42,969 nucleotides of DNA. It comes from Streptomyces gossypii. Lineage in GTDB: Bacteria > Actinomycetota > Actinomycetes > Streptomycetales > Streptomycetaceae. The notes under the pieces were generated by a model. That model was not told the origin of the DNA, made no database searches, and was given only the letters and a program-made list of their open reading frames with translations. A program made the position numbers and the translations under genes. Within the stretch, counting starts at the first letter, position 1. Each line of letters begins with the position of its first letter. Below are positions 23,547-30,956 of the stretch, piece by piece. The DNA lies in NCBI RefSeq assembly GCF_025165795.1, contig NZ_JAJAGO010000024.1:1-42969 (forward strand), read 5' to 3'.

Positions 23547-23567
23547 CTATGCCCCTGAGGGGTATAG
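23547..23567. promoter_or_regulatory. CsoR-like operator palindrome upstream of the tautomerase-YHS gene
   Basis: CTATGCCCCT and AGGGGTATAG are arranged around a central G as a 21-bp dyad with a single mismatched pair. Operators of CsoR-family copper repressors have this G/C tract flanked by TA. It lies 45 bp before the gene start, where it could cover the promoter. The repressor gene is not in this window. Confidence 0.6.
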
Positions 23568-23664
23568 GAGATAATCCGTCTGAGGGACGACCGGACCCCT
23601 ACCGCAGGGGGAGTAACCGCTACGCGTCCGGCGTGCTCACCGTCGACCAGCCCGGTCGCCCCGG

Positions 23665-24582
23665 CTACAGGTCCGCGATGAGCGCGTCGAGGTGGCCCAG
23701 GGCGGCGGCCACCCGTCCCGGGGCGCCCTGGAAGAACGGGTCGTGCGGAGAGGGCAGCGATCCGGCCAGTGCCCAGCCCCGCCCCCGCGCCCAGGTCGCG
23801 TCGTCGACGCCGACCGCCTCGCGGAAGACGCCCCGCGCCTCGTCGGGCAGGAACTTCCACGCGGGCAGCAGATCGACGGCCGGGTCACCCACGGCCAGCG
23901 TTCCGAAGTCGATGACGGCGCTCAGCCTGCCGTCGACGGCCAGCAGGTTGCCGGTCGCCAGGTCCCCGTGGACCCACACCGGCTGGTCCTCCCAGGCGGG
24001 CGCCGCGAGCGCCGCCTCCCACACGGCCGTCACCGCGTCGGTGTCGACCATCCCCTCAAGCTCCGCGATCTTGGGGCGTACCCGCGCTTCGGTGGCCAGG
24101 GAGTCGCGCGGGTCGCCCATGGGCACGCCCCGATACGCGTTGCTCCACTCCGGGCCGGGCCCGCCCGTGGGATCGATCCTCTGCAGGGCGGCCACGAACC
24201 CGGCCAGCTCCGTCGCCGTGCGTACGGGGTCGGCAAGGCCGTCGGCGGACACCGCCTCGCCCTCCAGCCACCGGTAGACCGACCAGGGGAACGGATAGCC
24301 CTCGCCGGGCTCGCCCCTCCCGAGCGGCTCCGAGACGGGGAGCGGCAACTGCGGCGCGAGCCACGGCAGCCATCGGTGCTCCCGCGCCACCTGCCCGACC
24401 CACCGCGGGAAGCGGGGCAGCCGGACGGACATCTCCTCGCCCAGCCGGAACGTCGCGTTGTCCATCCCGGACAACCGGACCTCGTTCAGAGGCAGTTCGG
24501 CCCACTGCGGAAACTGCGCGGCCAACAGCCGCCGCACCAGCCCCGCGTCGATCGCCAGCTCATCCGAACCACCGGTTGACAC
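23665..24582 (-). CDS. Aminoglycoside phosphotransferase family protein (second, APH/Fub-type kinase fold)
   Basis: The 305-residue protein shows the APH fold: a nucleotide-binding start (VRLSGMDNATFRLGEEMSVR), the catalytic loop VWVHGDLATGNLLAV with an intact Asp, and VIDFGTLAVGDPAVDLLPAW for metal binding. The sequence type is common in actinomycetes and usually annotated as aminoglycoside phosphotransferase; the substrate is unknown. GTG 24582 follows GGGGAGAAA and is preferred over an ATG about 100 bp upstream with no family similarity. It is divergent from the GrpB gene, sharing a 103-bp gap, and 162 bp downstream of the tautomerase-YHS start. Confidence 0.82.
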   Translation of the reverse strand: MSTGGSDELAIDAGLVRRLLAAQFPQWAELPLNEVRLSGMDNATFRLGEEMSVRLPRFPRWVGQVAREHRWLPWLAPQLPLPVSEPLGRGEPGEGYPFPWSVYRWLEGEAVSADGLADPVRTATELAGFVAALQRIDPTGGPGPEWSNAYRGVPMGDPRDSLATEARVRPKIAELEGMVDTDAVTAVWEAALAAPAWEDQPVWVHGDLATGNLLAVDGRLSAVIDFGTLAVGDPAVDLLPAWKFLPDEARGVFREAVGVDDATWARGRGWALAGSLPSPHDPFFQGAPGRVAAALGHLDALIADL

Positions 24583-24685
24583 GCGTTTCTCCCCACTGCG
24601 GACGACGACGCCCCATCCCACCGCCCCGACCTCCTGCTGTCCACCGGATTTCGCACCGGCGCCCCGGCCGGTAGCGTGCGGCGGC

Positions 24686-25255
24686 ATGCCGTTCCCCGAT
24701 GAAGTGAGCCCGGTGACCGTCGTCGAGTACCGGCCGCAGTGGCCGCTGGAGTTCGAGCGACTGGCGGAGCAACTGCGCGAGGCGCTGGGCGATCACGCTC
24801 TCGGGATCGACCATGTGGGCTCCACCTCGGTGCCGGGCATGCCCGCCAAGGACTGCCTCGACGTACAGGTGCGGGTGCGTTCCGTCGACGAGGGGCGTGC
24901 GGTGCCGCTGCTCGGCGCGATCGGCTTCCGGTGCAGGCCCGAGCCGTGGAACCGGACCGAGGTCTCCTCCGGGCAGAAGTGCCGCAAGCTGGTCTTCGCC
25001 CCGCCGGTCGGCGACCGCCGGTGCAACGTCCACCTCCGCGAGGACACCAGCCCCAACGCGCGCTACGCCCTGCTCTTCCGCGACTACCTCCGCGCCGACG
25101 AGACGGCCCGCCTGGCCTGGGGCACCTTCAAGTTACGCCTGGCCCGCAGCGTCCCGGACCTCCTGGACAACGGCCAGATCAAGGCCCCCGCGACCGACGT
25201 CCTGATGACCGCCGCCGAACGCTGGGCCACCGCCACCGGCTGGCCGTACGCCTGA
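24686..25255 (+). CDS. GrpB family protein (nucleotidyltransferase-like fold)
   Basis: The 189-residue protein matches GrpB/UPF0157. It has VVEYRPQWPLEFERLAEQLR, then the signature GIDHVGSTSVPGMPAKDCLD, then NVHLREDTSPNARYALLFRD. The GS...D arrangement resembles nucleotidyltransferases but no reaction is established for the family. Leucine in FKLRLA is a TTA codon (25133-25135), so expression may depend on bldA. TAGCGT (24672-24677) ends 8 nt before the ATG with no ribosome-binding site, suggesting a leaderless mRNA. A short hairpin (GAGCGG/CCGCTC, 25271-25288) separates it from the convergent toxin gene. Confidence 0.85.
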   Translation: MPFPDEVSPVTVVEYRPQWPLEFERLAEQLREALGDHALGIDHVGSTSVPGMPAKDCLDVQVRVRSVDEGRAVPLLGAIGFRCRPEPWNRTEVSSGQKCRKLVFAPPVGDRRCNVHLREDTSPNARYALLFRDYLRADETARLAWGTFKLRLARSVPDLLDNGQIKAPATDVLMTAAERWATATGWPYA

Positions 25256-25304
25256 CCTGCCCCTTCGGTGGAGCGGCCAGGACCGCTCTCTCGATGGCCG
25301 GGTC

Positions 25305-25691
25305 TCACGGCCACGTGCGGTCGATCCGGTCGGCCCGTACGGCGTATGCAGCAGGGCCACCGCGTGCAATGGCCTGGTGGATCAAGGTACGGCAGCGGTG
25401 GAGGCGCTCGACCATCTCCATGGTCGGCAACTGCTGATTGTCCAGGTAGAAGAGCGTTGCCCCTCGGTCCCGCACAGGCTGGATCTCGTGGTCACGCGAT
25501 TTGATCCGGCTGTCCTTCGACAGCGGGACCCAGCCCTGGTCGAGGCCGTGGATGATCCACTCCTCGTCGGGAATGGCCTGCGCGTCAGACGGAAACACCT
25601 CGCCAATTCGGTGGACTGTCCACTCACGTGCCCTCAACTCTTCGGCGACATGGCGCCCGAGGTTCCTGTCGAGAAAGAACTCATACGGCAA
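25305..25691 (-). CDS. PIN-like toxin, VapC45 type
   Basis: The protein has about 128 residues. FFLDRNLGRHVAEELRAREW at the N-terminus and DEEWI and LSKDSRI later place acidic residues as in VapC45/Mut7-C-like PIN domains, which are Mg2+-dependent ribonucleases. The start is uncertain: TTG 25691 gives the normal N-terminus and overlaps the antitoxin stop by 11 bp; another TTG lies at 25718. The ATG formed at the antitoxin stop is in a different frame. Placement directly after a DUF433-type antitoxin gene supports a toxin-antitoxin pair. Expected action is cleavage of a specific RNA, not shown here. Confidence 0.75.
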   Translation of the reverse strand: MPYEFFLDRNLGRHVAEELRAREWTVHRIGEVFPSDAQAIPDEEWIIHGLDQGWVPLSKDSRIKSRDHEIQPVRDRGATLFYLDNQQLPTMEMVERLHRCRTLIHQAIARGGPAAYAVRADRIDRTWP

Positions 25692-26337
25692 GGCGCACCA
25701 CGGCCTGGCACAGCGCAACCACCTGATCAGTGCCCATGTCGTACTCGTACGCGATGTCCTCGACCGTCTCCCCCGCCTCCCAGAGGTCGGCGACAGCCTT
25801 CACCGGCACCCGGTTTGAAGCCACAACGGGCAGGCCATGCCCGAACCTCGGGTCGATCACGACGGGGACTTCATCCGGGTACTGCCTCAGTTGGAGGCTG
25901 GAGGGGAAGTCGTCGCCCGCGTCCCACGACAGATAGCGGAGGTAATCCGCAACGACCTCATGGATCGGTGCCTGCCCGTCCCGGGCCCTCCGGAGGTCGC
26001 CGAAACCATGCTCGACGAAGATGTCCACACCGTCGGTCGCGATCCGCTTGGAGACCAGACCATAGGGAGTCTCGAAGGCGTCCCGCACCGCTGCTGCCGC
26101 TTCGCGGATCTCGCTCATGCGCAGGCCAATACTCCGAAGCGAGCGCAGGACGTACGCCTCGGCCACCGCGACGAACGGCACCGAGGGTTGCCCCCACCGC
26201 AACGGCTCGACCCAGTGCACGAGTGGTGCACCAGCAGCCTGTCCCTTCAGCCACGTGTGCAGCGTGGAGTCGGGGATTTGCAGATAGGAGGAAGTTTCCG
26301 CTGGCGTGAGGAGTCCATCCGAAAATCTGTCGATCAT
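25681..26337 (-). CDS. VapB45-like antitoxin with N-terminal HTH and C-terminal DUF433 domain
   Basis: The 218-residue protein begins with a MerR-like HTH (LTPAETSSYLQIPDSTLHTW) and ends with a DUF433 domain (DPRFGHGLPVVASNRVPVKA; VEDIAYEYDMGTDQVVAL). This is the layout of VapB45-type antitoxins, which bind the cognate PIN toxin and autoregulate the operon. ATG 26337 follows GGGAGGAG. The toxin frame begins within its last codons. The pair lies 60 bp downstream of a conserved two-gene unit on the same strand and may share its transcript. GC content around it is lower than in the flanking metabolic genes, hinting at acquired DNA. Confidence 0.78.
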   Translation of the reverse strand: MIDRFSDGLLTPAETSSYLQIPDSTLHTWLKGQAAGAPLVHWVEPLRWGQPSVPFVAVAEAYVLRSLRSIGLRMSEIREAAAAVRDAFETPYGLVSKRIATDGVDIFVEHGFGDLRRARDGQAPIHEVVADYLRYLSWDAGDDFPSSLQLRQYPDEVPVVIDPRFGHGLPVVASNRVPVKAVADLWEAGETVEDIAYEYDMGTDQVVALCQAVVRLAV

Positions 26338-26397
26338 GGTGGACTCCTCCCGTTTCGACCGCGACGAGCAACATCCTTCCATACCCATCCTGGCACC

Positions 26398-26748
26398 TCA
26401 CCCTGGAGCGACGCATCGTTCGAAGAGGCAGCGGGTCAGCTGTCGGCCGGATGGGTGGAGCCCCGTCAGGCCAGGATTCTGGCTGGTGATGAGCAGGGTC
26501 AGTGGGGCGCGGCGGGGGCGGGGGTGGCGGTGTTCGTGGGCGAGGAGGTAGGGGCGGATGAGGGGGAGGTGGTCCACGTCGAGAGGCGGGGGCGGGTGGG
26601 CCGCCCCGTGTGCGTACGGGCTGCGGTGCGCGGGGAGCGGTGGCAGGCGGCGGGGCGTTGGCTCGGGCGCGGACGGTGTGCCGGTGTGGCGGTGCGTGCC
26701 CCGTCCCGGGAGCAGCCATCGCAGGAACGCCGTCCAGGCGCACCGCAT
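26398..26748 (-). CDS. Small conserved Streptomyces protein of unknown function
   Basis: The 116-residue protein starts MRCAWTAFLRWLLPGRGTHR and continues with a Pro-, His- and Arg-rich middle (PPLPAHRSPYAHGAAHPP) and VRPYL/LAHEH-like motifs near residues 66-76. I recognise this type as a small protein often encoded beside DUF5753/DUF397 regulators in Streptomyces; no function is known. Its ATG is one base after the TGA of the gene upstream (TGACATG), so the two are translationally coupled. Confidence 0.65.
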   Translation of the reverse strand: MRCAWTAFLRWLLPGRGTHRHTGTPSAPEPTPRRLPPLPAHRSPYAHGAAHPPPPLDVDHLPLIRPYLLAHEHRHPRPRRAPLTLLITSQNPGLTGLHPSGRQLTRCLFERCVAPG

Positions 26749-26749
26749 G

Positions 26750-27043
26750 TCAGCCTCGCCGCCCGTACTGGTCGCCGGTGGACTGCTCGTTCTTGCAGCG
26801 AACCTTGGCGAGCAGGGCCTCCGTCGGCGGGAGCACGCTGACCGCCTCCAGCTCGGTCGTCCACTCGCACCCGCCTGCGGGCGGCCGGATGTACGCGAGC
26901 GGCGGCGGGCTGGCGGCATCCGCGGGTACCTGCGGGCTGCGGAACGCCCCGACCGCCATCAGCACGCCGACACACTTCCGCGCCTCGTCCCATACGAGGG
27001 CGCCCACGTGCGGGCGCAGCCTCTCGTACGCCTTGTTGTCCAT
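26750..27043 (-). CDS. Small conserved actinomycete protein of unknown function
   Basis: The 97-residue protein reads MDNKAYERLRPHVGALVWDE at the start and includes YIRPPAGGCEWTTELEAVSV. No catalytic motif or membrane segment is visible. It is followed immediately by the small gene ending at 26398 and is divergent from the DUF5753 regulator gene 120 bp away. This pairing recurs in Streptomyces genomes near WhiJ-like regulators (family knowledge). ATG 27043 follows AAGGAG. Confidence 0.7.
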   Translation of the reverse strand: MDNKAYERLRPHVGALVWDEARKCVGVLMAVGAFRSPQVPADAASPPPLAYIRPPAGGCEWTTELEAVSVLPPTEALLAKVRCKNEQSTGDQYGRRG

Positions 27044-27162
27044 CCGGCATCTCCTTGCGGCAGTTCTTCCGTCCTGCCACAGAGGATTCACGCGTAGTCG
27101 TACGCTTACCAGCGGTGACACCTTTAACTCTCGGAATTGAAGAAGAGCAGTGAGGGCTACGC

Positions 27163-28017
27163 ATGGGCCGTTCGAAGTCACTTGATCCCCGCGCCTCCCT
27201 GGCTGCCGCGCTCGGATCGAAGATCCGCAAGCTGCGGGAGGCGCGGGGATGGACGCAGCAGGGCCTCGCCGACCAGATGTACGTGTCGGCCAGCCGCATC
27301 GCCCAGATCGAACTGGCCACGGACCCTCCGAACGAGGCCCTGGCCGAGGACCTGGACCGCGTACTGGGCGCGGACGACGAGATCAACGTGGCTTGGCACC
27401 ACATGCATCGGGTGGGCTATCCGGCCTGGGTACGGCCGTACATTGACTTGGAGAAGCGAGCGAGTCGCATGCGGCACTTCGCGCCGCAGTTGGTTCCTGG
27501 ACTCCTCCAGACGCCTGCGTACGCACGTACCTTGTTCCTCTCCGGACAACCAGGCATCTCGGAATCCGAACTGAACCGTCAGGTCGAGGCGAGAACCAGC
27601 CGACACAAGCTGCTGGAGGGACCAGACCCGCTCTACTTCTGGGCGGTGCTGGACGTTTCGATTCTGCTGCGCCCATTTGGCGACGAGCCAGCAATCATGG
27701 GTGAGCAGCTCGCTCACTTGCTCGCGATGACCGAGCGTCCTCACATCCAGCTTCAAGTGCTCCCCCTTGAAGCTGGCCATCACGGGCTCCTGGACGGTGC
27801 ACTGGCCCTGCTGGACTTCGCTGATGGACCAGGAGTCGCGTACCTGATGGGGTTGGGCACCGGTGAGATTGTGGAGTCCGCCGAGGACGTGAAAAGGTTC
27901 TCAATGATTTACGACCAGCTGATGGTCAAATCCCTTCCTCCCGAGCCCAGTCGGGATCTGATCAAGACGACGATGAAGGAGCGCTACGGATGTCATCCGC
28001 CTCCGAACCCCGACTGA
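27163..28017 (+). CDS. XRE-family regulator with DUF5753 domain (WhiJ-like)
   Basis: The 284-residue protein has an N-terminal XRE HTH (IRKLREARGWTQQGLADQMY, residues about 21-40) and a C-terminal DUF5753 domain (VPGLLQTPAYARTLF; MTERPHIQLQVLPLEAGHHG). In Streptomyces such proteins work with a small DUF397 partner, as with WhiJ, affecting development or antibiotic production. GAGGG precedes ATG 27163. The last 28 bp overlap the DUF397 gene. The 120-bp divergent region upstream has no clear consensus promoter. GC is slightly lower than that of the neighbours. Confidence 0.9.
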   Translation: MGRSKSLDPRASLAAALGSKIRKLREARGWTQQGLADQMYVSASRIAQIELATDPPNEALAEDLDRVLGADDEINVAWHHMHRVGYPAWVRPYIDLEKRASRMRHFAPQLVPGLLQTPAYARTLFLSGQPGISESELNRQVEARTSRHKLLEGPDPLYFWAVLDVSILLRPFGDEPAIMGEQLAHLLAMTERPHIQLQVLPLEAGHHGLLDGALALLDFADGPGVAYLMGLGTGEIVESAEDVKRFSMIYDQLMVKSLPPEPSRDLIKTTMKERYGCHPPPNPD

Positions 28018-28208
28018 GTGGCGCCACATGGCGCAAGTCCAGCTACAGCGACAGCCAAGGCGGCAACTGCCTGGAGGTCGCCGACGGAGTCACCGGCCTC
28101 GTGCCCGTGCGGGACAGCAAGCGAGTGGACGGCCCCGCCCTCGTGTTCCGCGCCCCCGCCTGGTCAGCCTTCGTCACCGCGCTGCGCGGCGACCGCGCCG
28201 TGGACTGA
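27990..28208 (+). CDS. DUF397 domain protein, partner of the WhiJ-like regulator
   Basis: The 72-residue protein carries the DUF397 hallmarks TWRKSSYSDSQGGNCLEVAD and VPVRDSKRVDGPALVF. Members are encoded directly after XRE-DUF5753 proteins and are thought to antagonise them, like a toxin-antitoxin or regulator-antiregulator pair. It overlaps the regulator gene by 28 bp. Its stop codon lies inside the left arm of a 25-bp hairpin. Confidence 0.9.
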   Translation: MSSASEPRLSGATWRKSSYSDSQGGNCLEVADGVTGLVPVRDSKRVDGPALVFRAPAWSAFVTALRGDRAVD

Positions 28209-28259
28209 GTCCGTGGCGGATTACGGCCATCTGGTGGCCGTAATCCGCCACGGACTCAG
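28205..28259. terminator. 25-bp perfect hairpin containing both stop codons of convergent genes
   Basis: Arms 28205-28229 and 28235-28259 are perfectly complementary over 25 bp around a 5-nt loop (TCTGG); the arms start CTGAGTCCGTGG. The TGA of the DUF397 gene (28206-28208) is in the left arm and the TGA of the MerR gene (28256-28258, minus strand) is in the right arm at the mirror position. It should terminate both transcripts. Confidence 0.9.
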
Positions 28260-28630
28260 GCGAGGGCCTGAGCCAGCTCCGGGGGTGCCGCGTCGATGAC
28301 GGTGTCCAGCATGCCGCGTGAGGTCTGGAGTTCGCTGATCGAGGTGCTGATCCGCTCGCGTTCCTGCCGGAGCTGGGCCAGCAGGTCCGGGCAGGTGGGC
28401 ACGAGCTGCGGGCCGTCCTCCCGTATGCACGGCAGCACCTGCGCGATCGTGGCCGTCGACAGACCGGCGGCGAGCAGGCTGCGGATGCGGCGTACGACGG
28501 CGACGTCCGCGTCCTCGTACGTGCGGTAGCCGCTGGGCTGACGGGTGGGGTGCAGCAGGCCCTGCTGCTCGTAGTAGCGCAGCAGCCGCTCGTTCACTCC
28601 GGTCCGCCGGACCATCTCTCCCATGCGCAT
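28256..28630 (-). CDS. MerR-family transcriptional regulator
   Basis: The 124-residue protein has a MerR HTH (MGEMVRRTGVNERLLRYYEQ, wing with GYRTYEDADV) and a coiled-coil dimerisation helix (LLAQLRQERERISTSI). Two cysteines occur in the helix region (LPCIRED, PTCPDL). ATG 28630 follows GAGGTG at good distance; the longer GTG start at 28672 would fall in the operator. It is divergent from an MFS transporter, with a MerR-style promoter between them. A drug-responsive activator or repressor of the pump is inferred. Confidence 0.85.
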   Translation of the reverse strand: MRMGEMVRRTGVNERLLRYYEQQGLLHPTRQPSGYRTYEDADVAVVRRIRSLLAAGLSTATIAQVLPCIREDGPQLVPTCPDLLAQLRQERERISTSISELQTSRGMLDTVIDAAPPELAQALA

Positions 28631-28659
28631 GCGCCCCGCACCTCGCTTGCTCGGCTCAC

Positions 28660-28691
28660 TTGACTCTGACACTGATGTCAGACTCTAGCGT
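28660..28691 (+). promoter_or_regulatory. MerR-type promoter and operator of the MFS gene
   Basis: TTGACT (28660-28665) and TAGCGT (28686-28691) are 20 bp apart, longer than normal. The dyad TCTGACA-CTGA-TGTCAGA (28665-28682) lies within the spacer. This is the classic geometry in which a MerR protein untwists DNA to activate. The -10 ends 6 nt before the ATG of the transporter gene, so its mRNA should be leaderless. Confidence 0.75.
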
Positions 28692-28697
28692 CCCGGT

Positions 28698-30005
28698 ATG
28701 ACATCGGAACGGGGCGCGGACCGGGGCAGGGAACGCAGTCAGGGCCTGGCACTGGCAACGCTCACCACCTGCGTGTTTCTGGTGGGCACCGCGGAATGGG
28801 TGATGGTCGGGCTGCTGCCGGACCTGTCGGCGGATCTGGACCTGCCGCTGCCCGCCGTGGGCTCGCTGGTCACCTGGTATGCGCTGACCGTGACCGTCGC
28901 GGGTCCGCTGGTCACCGTGCTGCTGCTGCGGTTCGACCGCAAGCGGGCGCTGCTCGGCCTGGTCGCACTGTTCGTCGCGGGCAACGCCACGGCGGCGCTG
29001 GCGGGCGGCTTCGGGATGCTCGTCGCCGCCCGTATGGTCACCGCGCTGACTCACAGCACCGCGTTCGCGGTGGCGCTGGTGATCGCCGTCTCGATGTCGC
29101 CGGCCGCGTATCGGGGCCGGGCTATCTCCGTCGTCGCGGCGGGCTGGAATCTGGCCACCGTCTTCGGCGCCCCGCTGGGCACCTGGATCGGCGGACAGTA
29201 CGGCTGGCGCGCGACGTTCTGGAGCATCGCGGGGCTGAGCGCGCTGGCGCTGGCGGCCGTGGCGGTGCTCGTACGGGCGCCCGCCGCGAAGACGGTGCCG
29301 CGCGCGGGTGCGGAGGTGCGTGCGCTGCTCGACCGGCGGGTGGCCACGGTGCTCGTGATCGTGATCGCGGCGCAGGCCGGTCTGTTCACCGTCTACACCT
29401 ATGTCGTGCCGCTGCTGAGGGAGGTGAGCGGCTTCGGTCCGACGGCGGCCACCGTGCTGCTCGCCGTCTTCGGTTTCGGCGCGCTGAGCGGCAACGTGCT
29501 CGGCGGACGGCTGGCCGACCGCGCGCCCTGGGGCGCGCTGTGCGTACTGCTGGCCGGACTGGCTTCGGTGCTCGGGCTGTTCACCTTCACGAGCCGCGCG
29601 CAGGTGACGGCAGCCGTGACCGTGCTGGTGCTCGGGATGATCGCGGGTGCACTGATACCGCTGCTCCAGGAACGGGCGCTGGCGGCGGCACCCGGCGCGC
29701 CGACGCTGGTCACGGCGGTCGTCGCGTCGGCGTTCAACCTGGGAATCGCGGGCGGTTCCGGGCTCGGCGGCGAGGCGCTCGGCGGCGGATTCGGGCTGGG
29801 CGACGGGCCGGGTGGCGGGCTGGGCCTGGGCCAGCTGCCCTGGATCGGTGGGCTGGTGGCGCTGCTCGCGTTGCCGCCCGCCGCACGGGCCGCCCTACGC
29901 CACCGGCACCACCACCGGCACCGCCACCGGGCGGGTCCGCACGACCGCGCCGACGACCCGCAACGCGCACGAAGGGCCCCTGAGCCCGCGCGACTGAGCC
30001 GCTGA
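28698..30005 (+). CDS. MFS efflux transporter (DHA1-like)
   Basis: The 435-residue protein has about 12 hydrophobic segments. Features include GTAEWVMVGLLPDLSADLDL in helix 1 and the following loop, the motif A-like loop LLRFDRKRALL, and GAPLGTWIGGQYGWRATFW in the middle, as in arabinose/chloramphenicol-type exporters. The last 50 residues are hydrophilic, with a His/Arg run (HRHHHRHRHR) that is unusual for the family and probably cytoplasmic. Control by the divergent MerR protein suggests efflux of a toxic compound or endogenous metabolite. Its stop is 53 bp before a hydrolase gene on the same strand. Confidence 0.88.
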   Translation: MTSERGADRGRERSQGLALATLTTCVFLVGTAEWVMVGLLPDLSADLDLPLPAVGSLVTWYALTVTVAGPLVTVLLLRFDRKRALLGLVALFVAGNATAALAGGFGMLVAARMVTALTHSTAFAVALVIAVSMSPAAYRGRAISVVAAGWNLATVFGAPLGTWIGGQYGWRATFWSIAGLSALALAAVAVLVRAPAAKTVPRAGAEVRALLDRRVATVLVIVIAAQAGLFTVYTYVVPLLREVSGFGPTAATVLLAVFGFGALSGNVLGGRLADRAPWGALCVLLAGLASVLGLFTFTSRAQVTAAVTVLVLGMIAGALIPLLQERALAAAPGAPTLVTAVVASAFNLGIAGGSGLGGEALGGGFGLGDGPGGGLGLGQLPWIGGLVALLALPPAARAALRHRHHHRHRHRAGPHDRADDPQRARRAPEPARLSR

Positions 30006-30058
30006 CGCACCCGATGCGTCGGTATCCACTGGAAAACCCCTCTGAAGGAGACCTCACC

Positions 30059-30871
30059 ATGTCCACCACCGCACTCCCCCCGTCCACGCTCCCCTCCTCC
30101 GCGCTCGGCCGCGTCGTGCGCGGGTCCGGCGGTCCGGGGCTGCTGCTCGCGCACGGCGGGGGCGGCGGAATCGACGCCAACTTCGGCCCGATCCTCGACG
30201 GCCTCAGCGCGGGCCGCACCGTCGTCGGCCCCGACTACCCGGGCGCGGGCCGTACGCCGCGACGCGACGAGCCGCTGACCCTGGACGGGCTGGCGGACGA
30301 ACTGGTCGCCACCGCCGTCGAGGAGGGGCTGGAGACCTTCGCGGTGGCCGGGTACTCGATGGGCGGCCCGCTGGCCGTACGCGCCGCCCTCCGGCATCCG
30401 GAACGTGTCACCGCGCTCATCCTCACGGCGAGCTTCGCTTCGCCGAACGCCCGAATGCGGCTCGCGGTGAAGATGTGGCGCGACTACCTGGAGGCTGAGG
30501 ACTTCGAGGGCCTGGCGGAATTCGTCACCCTGATCGGCGCGGGCGCACCCTCGCTGGAGGAGATCGGGCAGGCCGAGCTGGACGCGTCGCTGAAGGCGGT
30601 GGCGGCGACGGTGCCGCCGGGCACCCTGGACCACCTCGCGCTGATCGACGGCGTCGACATCCGCGACGGCCTGTCCAGCGTCGCCGTACCGACCCTGGTC
30701 ATCTCCACCCTCCACGACAACCTGGCCACGCCCTTCCACCACCGCCGGCTCGCCGACGGCATCCCCGGCGCCCGCTGGGCCGAACTGGCCTCGGGTCACC
30801 TGCCGTTCGTAGAGCAGCCGGAGCAGTGGCTGTCCCTGATGACGGACTTCCTGGACGACGTCGGCCAGTGA
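30059..30871 (+). CDS. Alpha/beta fold hydrolase
   Basis: The 270-residue protein has an oxyanion-type loop (LLAHGGGGGIDANF), the nucleophile elbow VAGYSMGGPLAVRAA with Ser, a late acid in STLHDNLATP and a His in LASGHLPFVEQPEQW, so the triad is complete. No signal peptide is visible. It starts after GAAGGAG. Being 53 bp downstream of the MFS gene it may be co-transcribed, perhaps hydrolysing the compound the pump handles; this is inference. A longer frame from 30014 exists but lacks a ribosome-binding site. Confidence 0.85.
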   Translation: MSTTALPPSTLPSSALGRVVRGSGGPGLLLAHGGGGGIDANFGPILDGLSAGRTVVGPDYPGAGRTPRRDEPLTLDGLADELVATAVEEGLETFAVAGYSMGGPLAVRAALRHPERVTALILTASFASPNARMRLAVKMWRDYLEAEDFEGLAEFVTLIGAGAPSLEEIGQAELDASLKAVAATVPPGTLDHLALIDGVDIRDGLSSVAVPTLVISTLHDNLATPFHHRRLADGIPGARWAELASGHLPFVEQPEQWLSLMTDFLDDVGQ

Positions 30872-30956
30872 CGCAGGCGGCCTCACACTGCCGGGGGCTG
30901 TGTCGTCGTACTGCTGGGACGACGCCACGGAGACGACACCACGAGGGAGTACACCG

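Noticed and set aside
28205..28259. Integron or phage attachment site
   Set aside because: No integrase or duplicated core adjoins it; its position across two stop codons fits a terminator better.
30014..30058. Extended N-terminus for the alpha/beta hydrolase
   Set aside because: ATG 30059 has a clear GAAGGAG site; the upstream ATG does not, and the extra residues are not domain-like.
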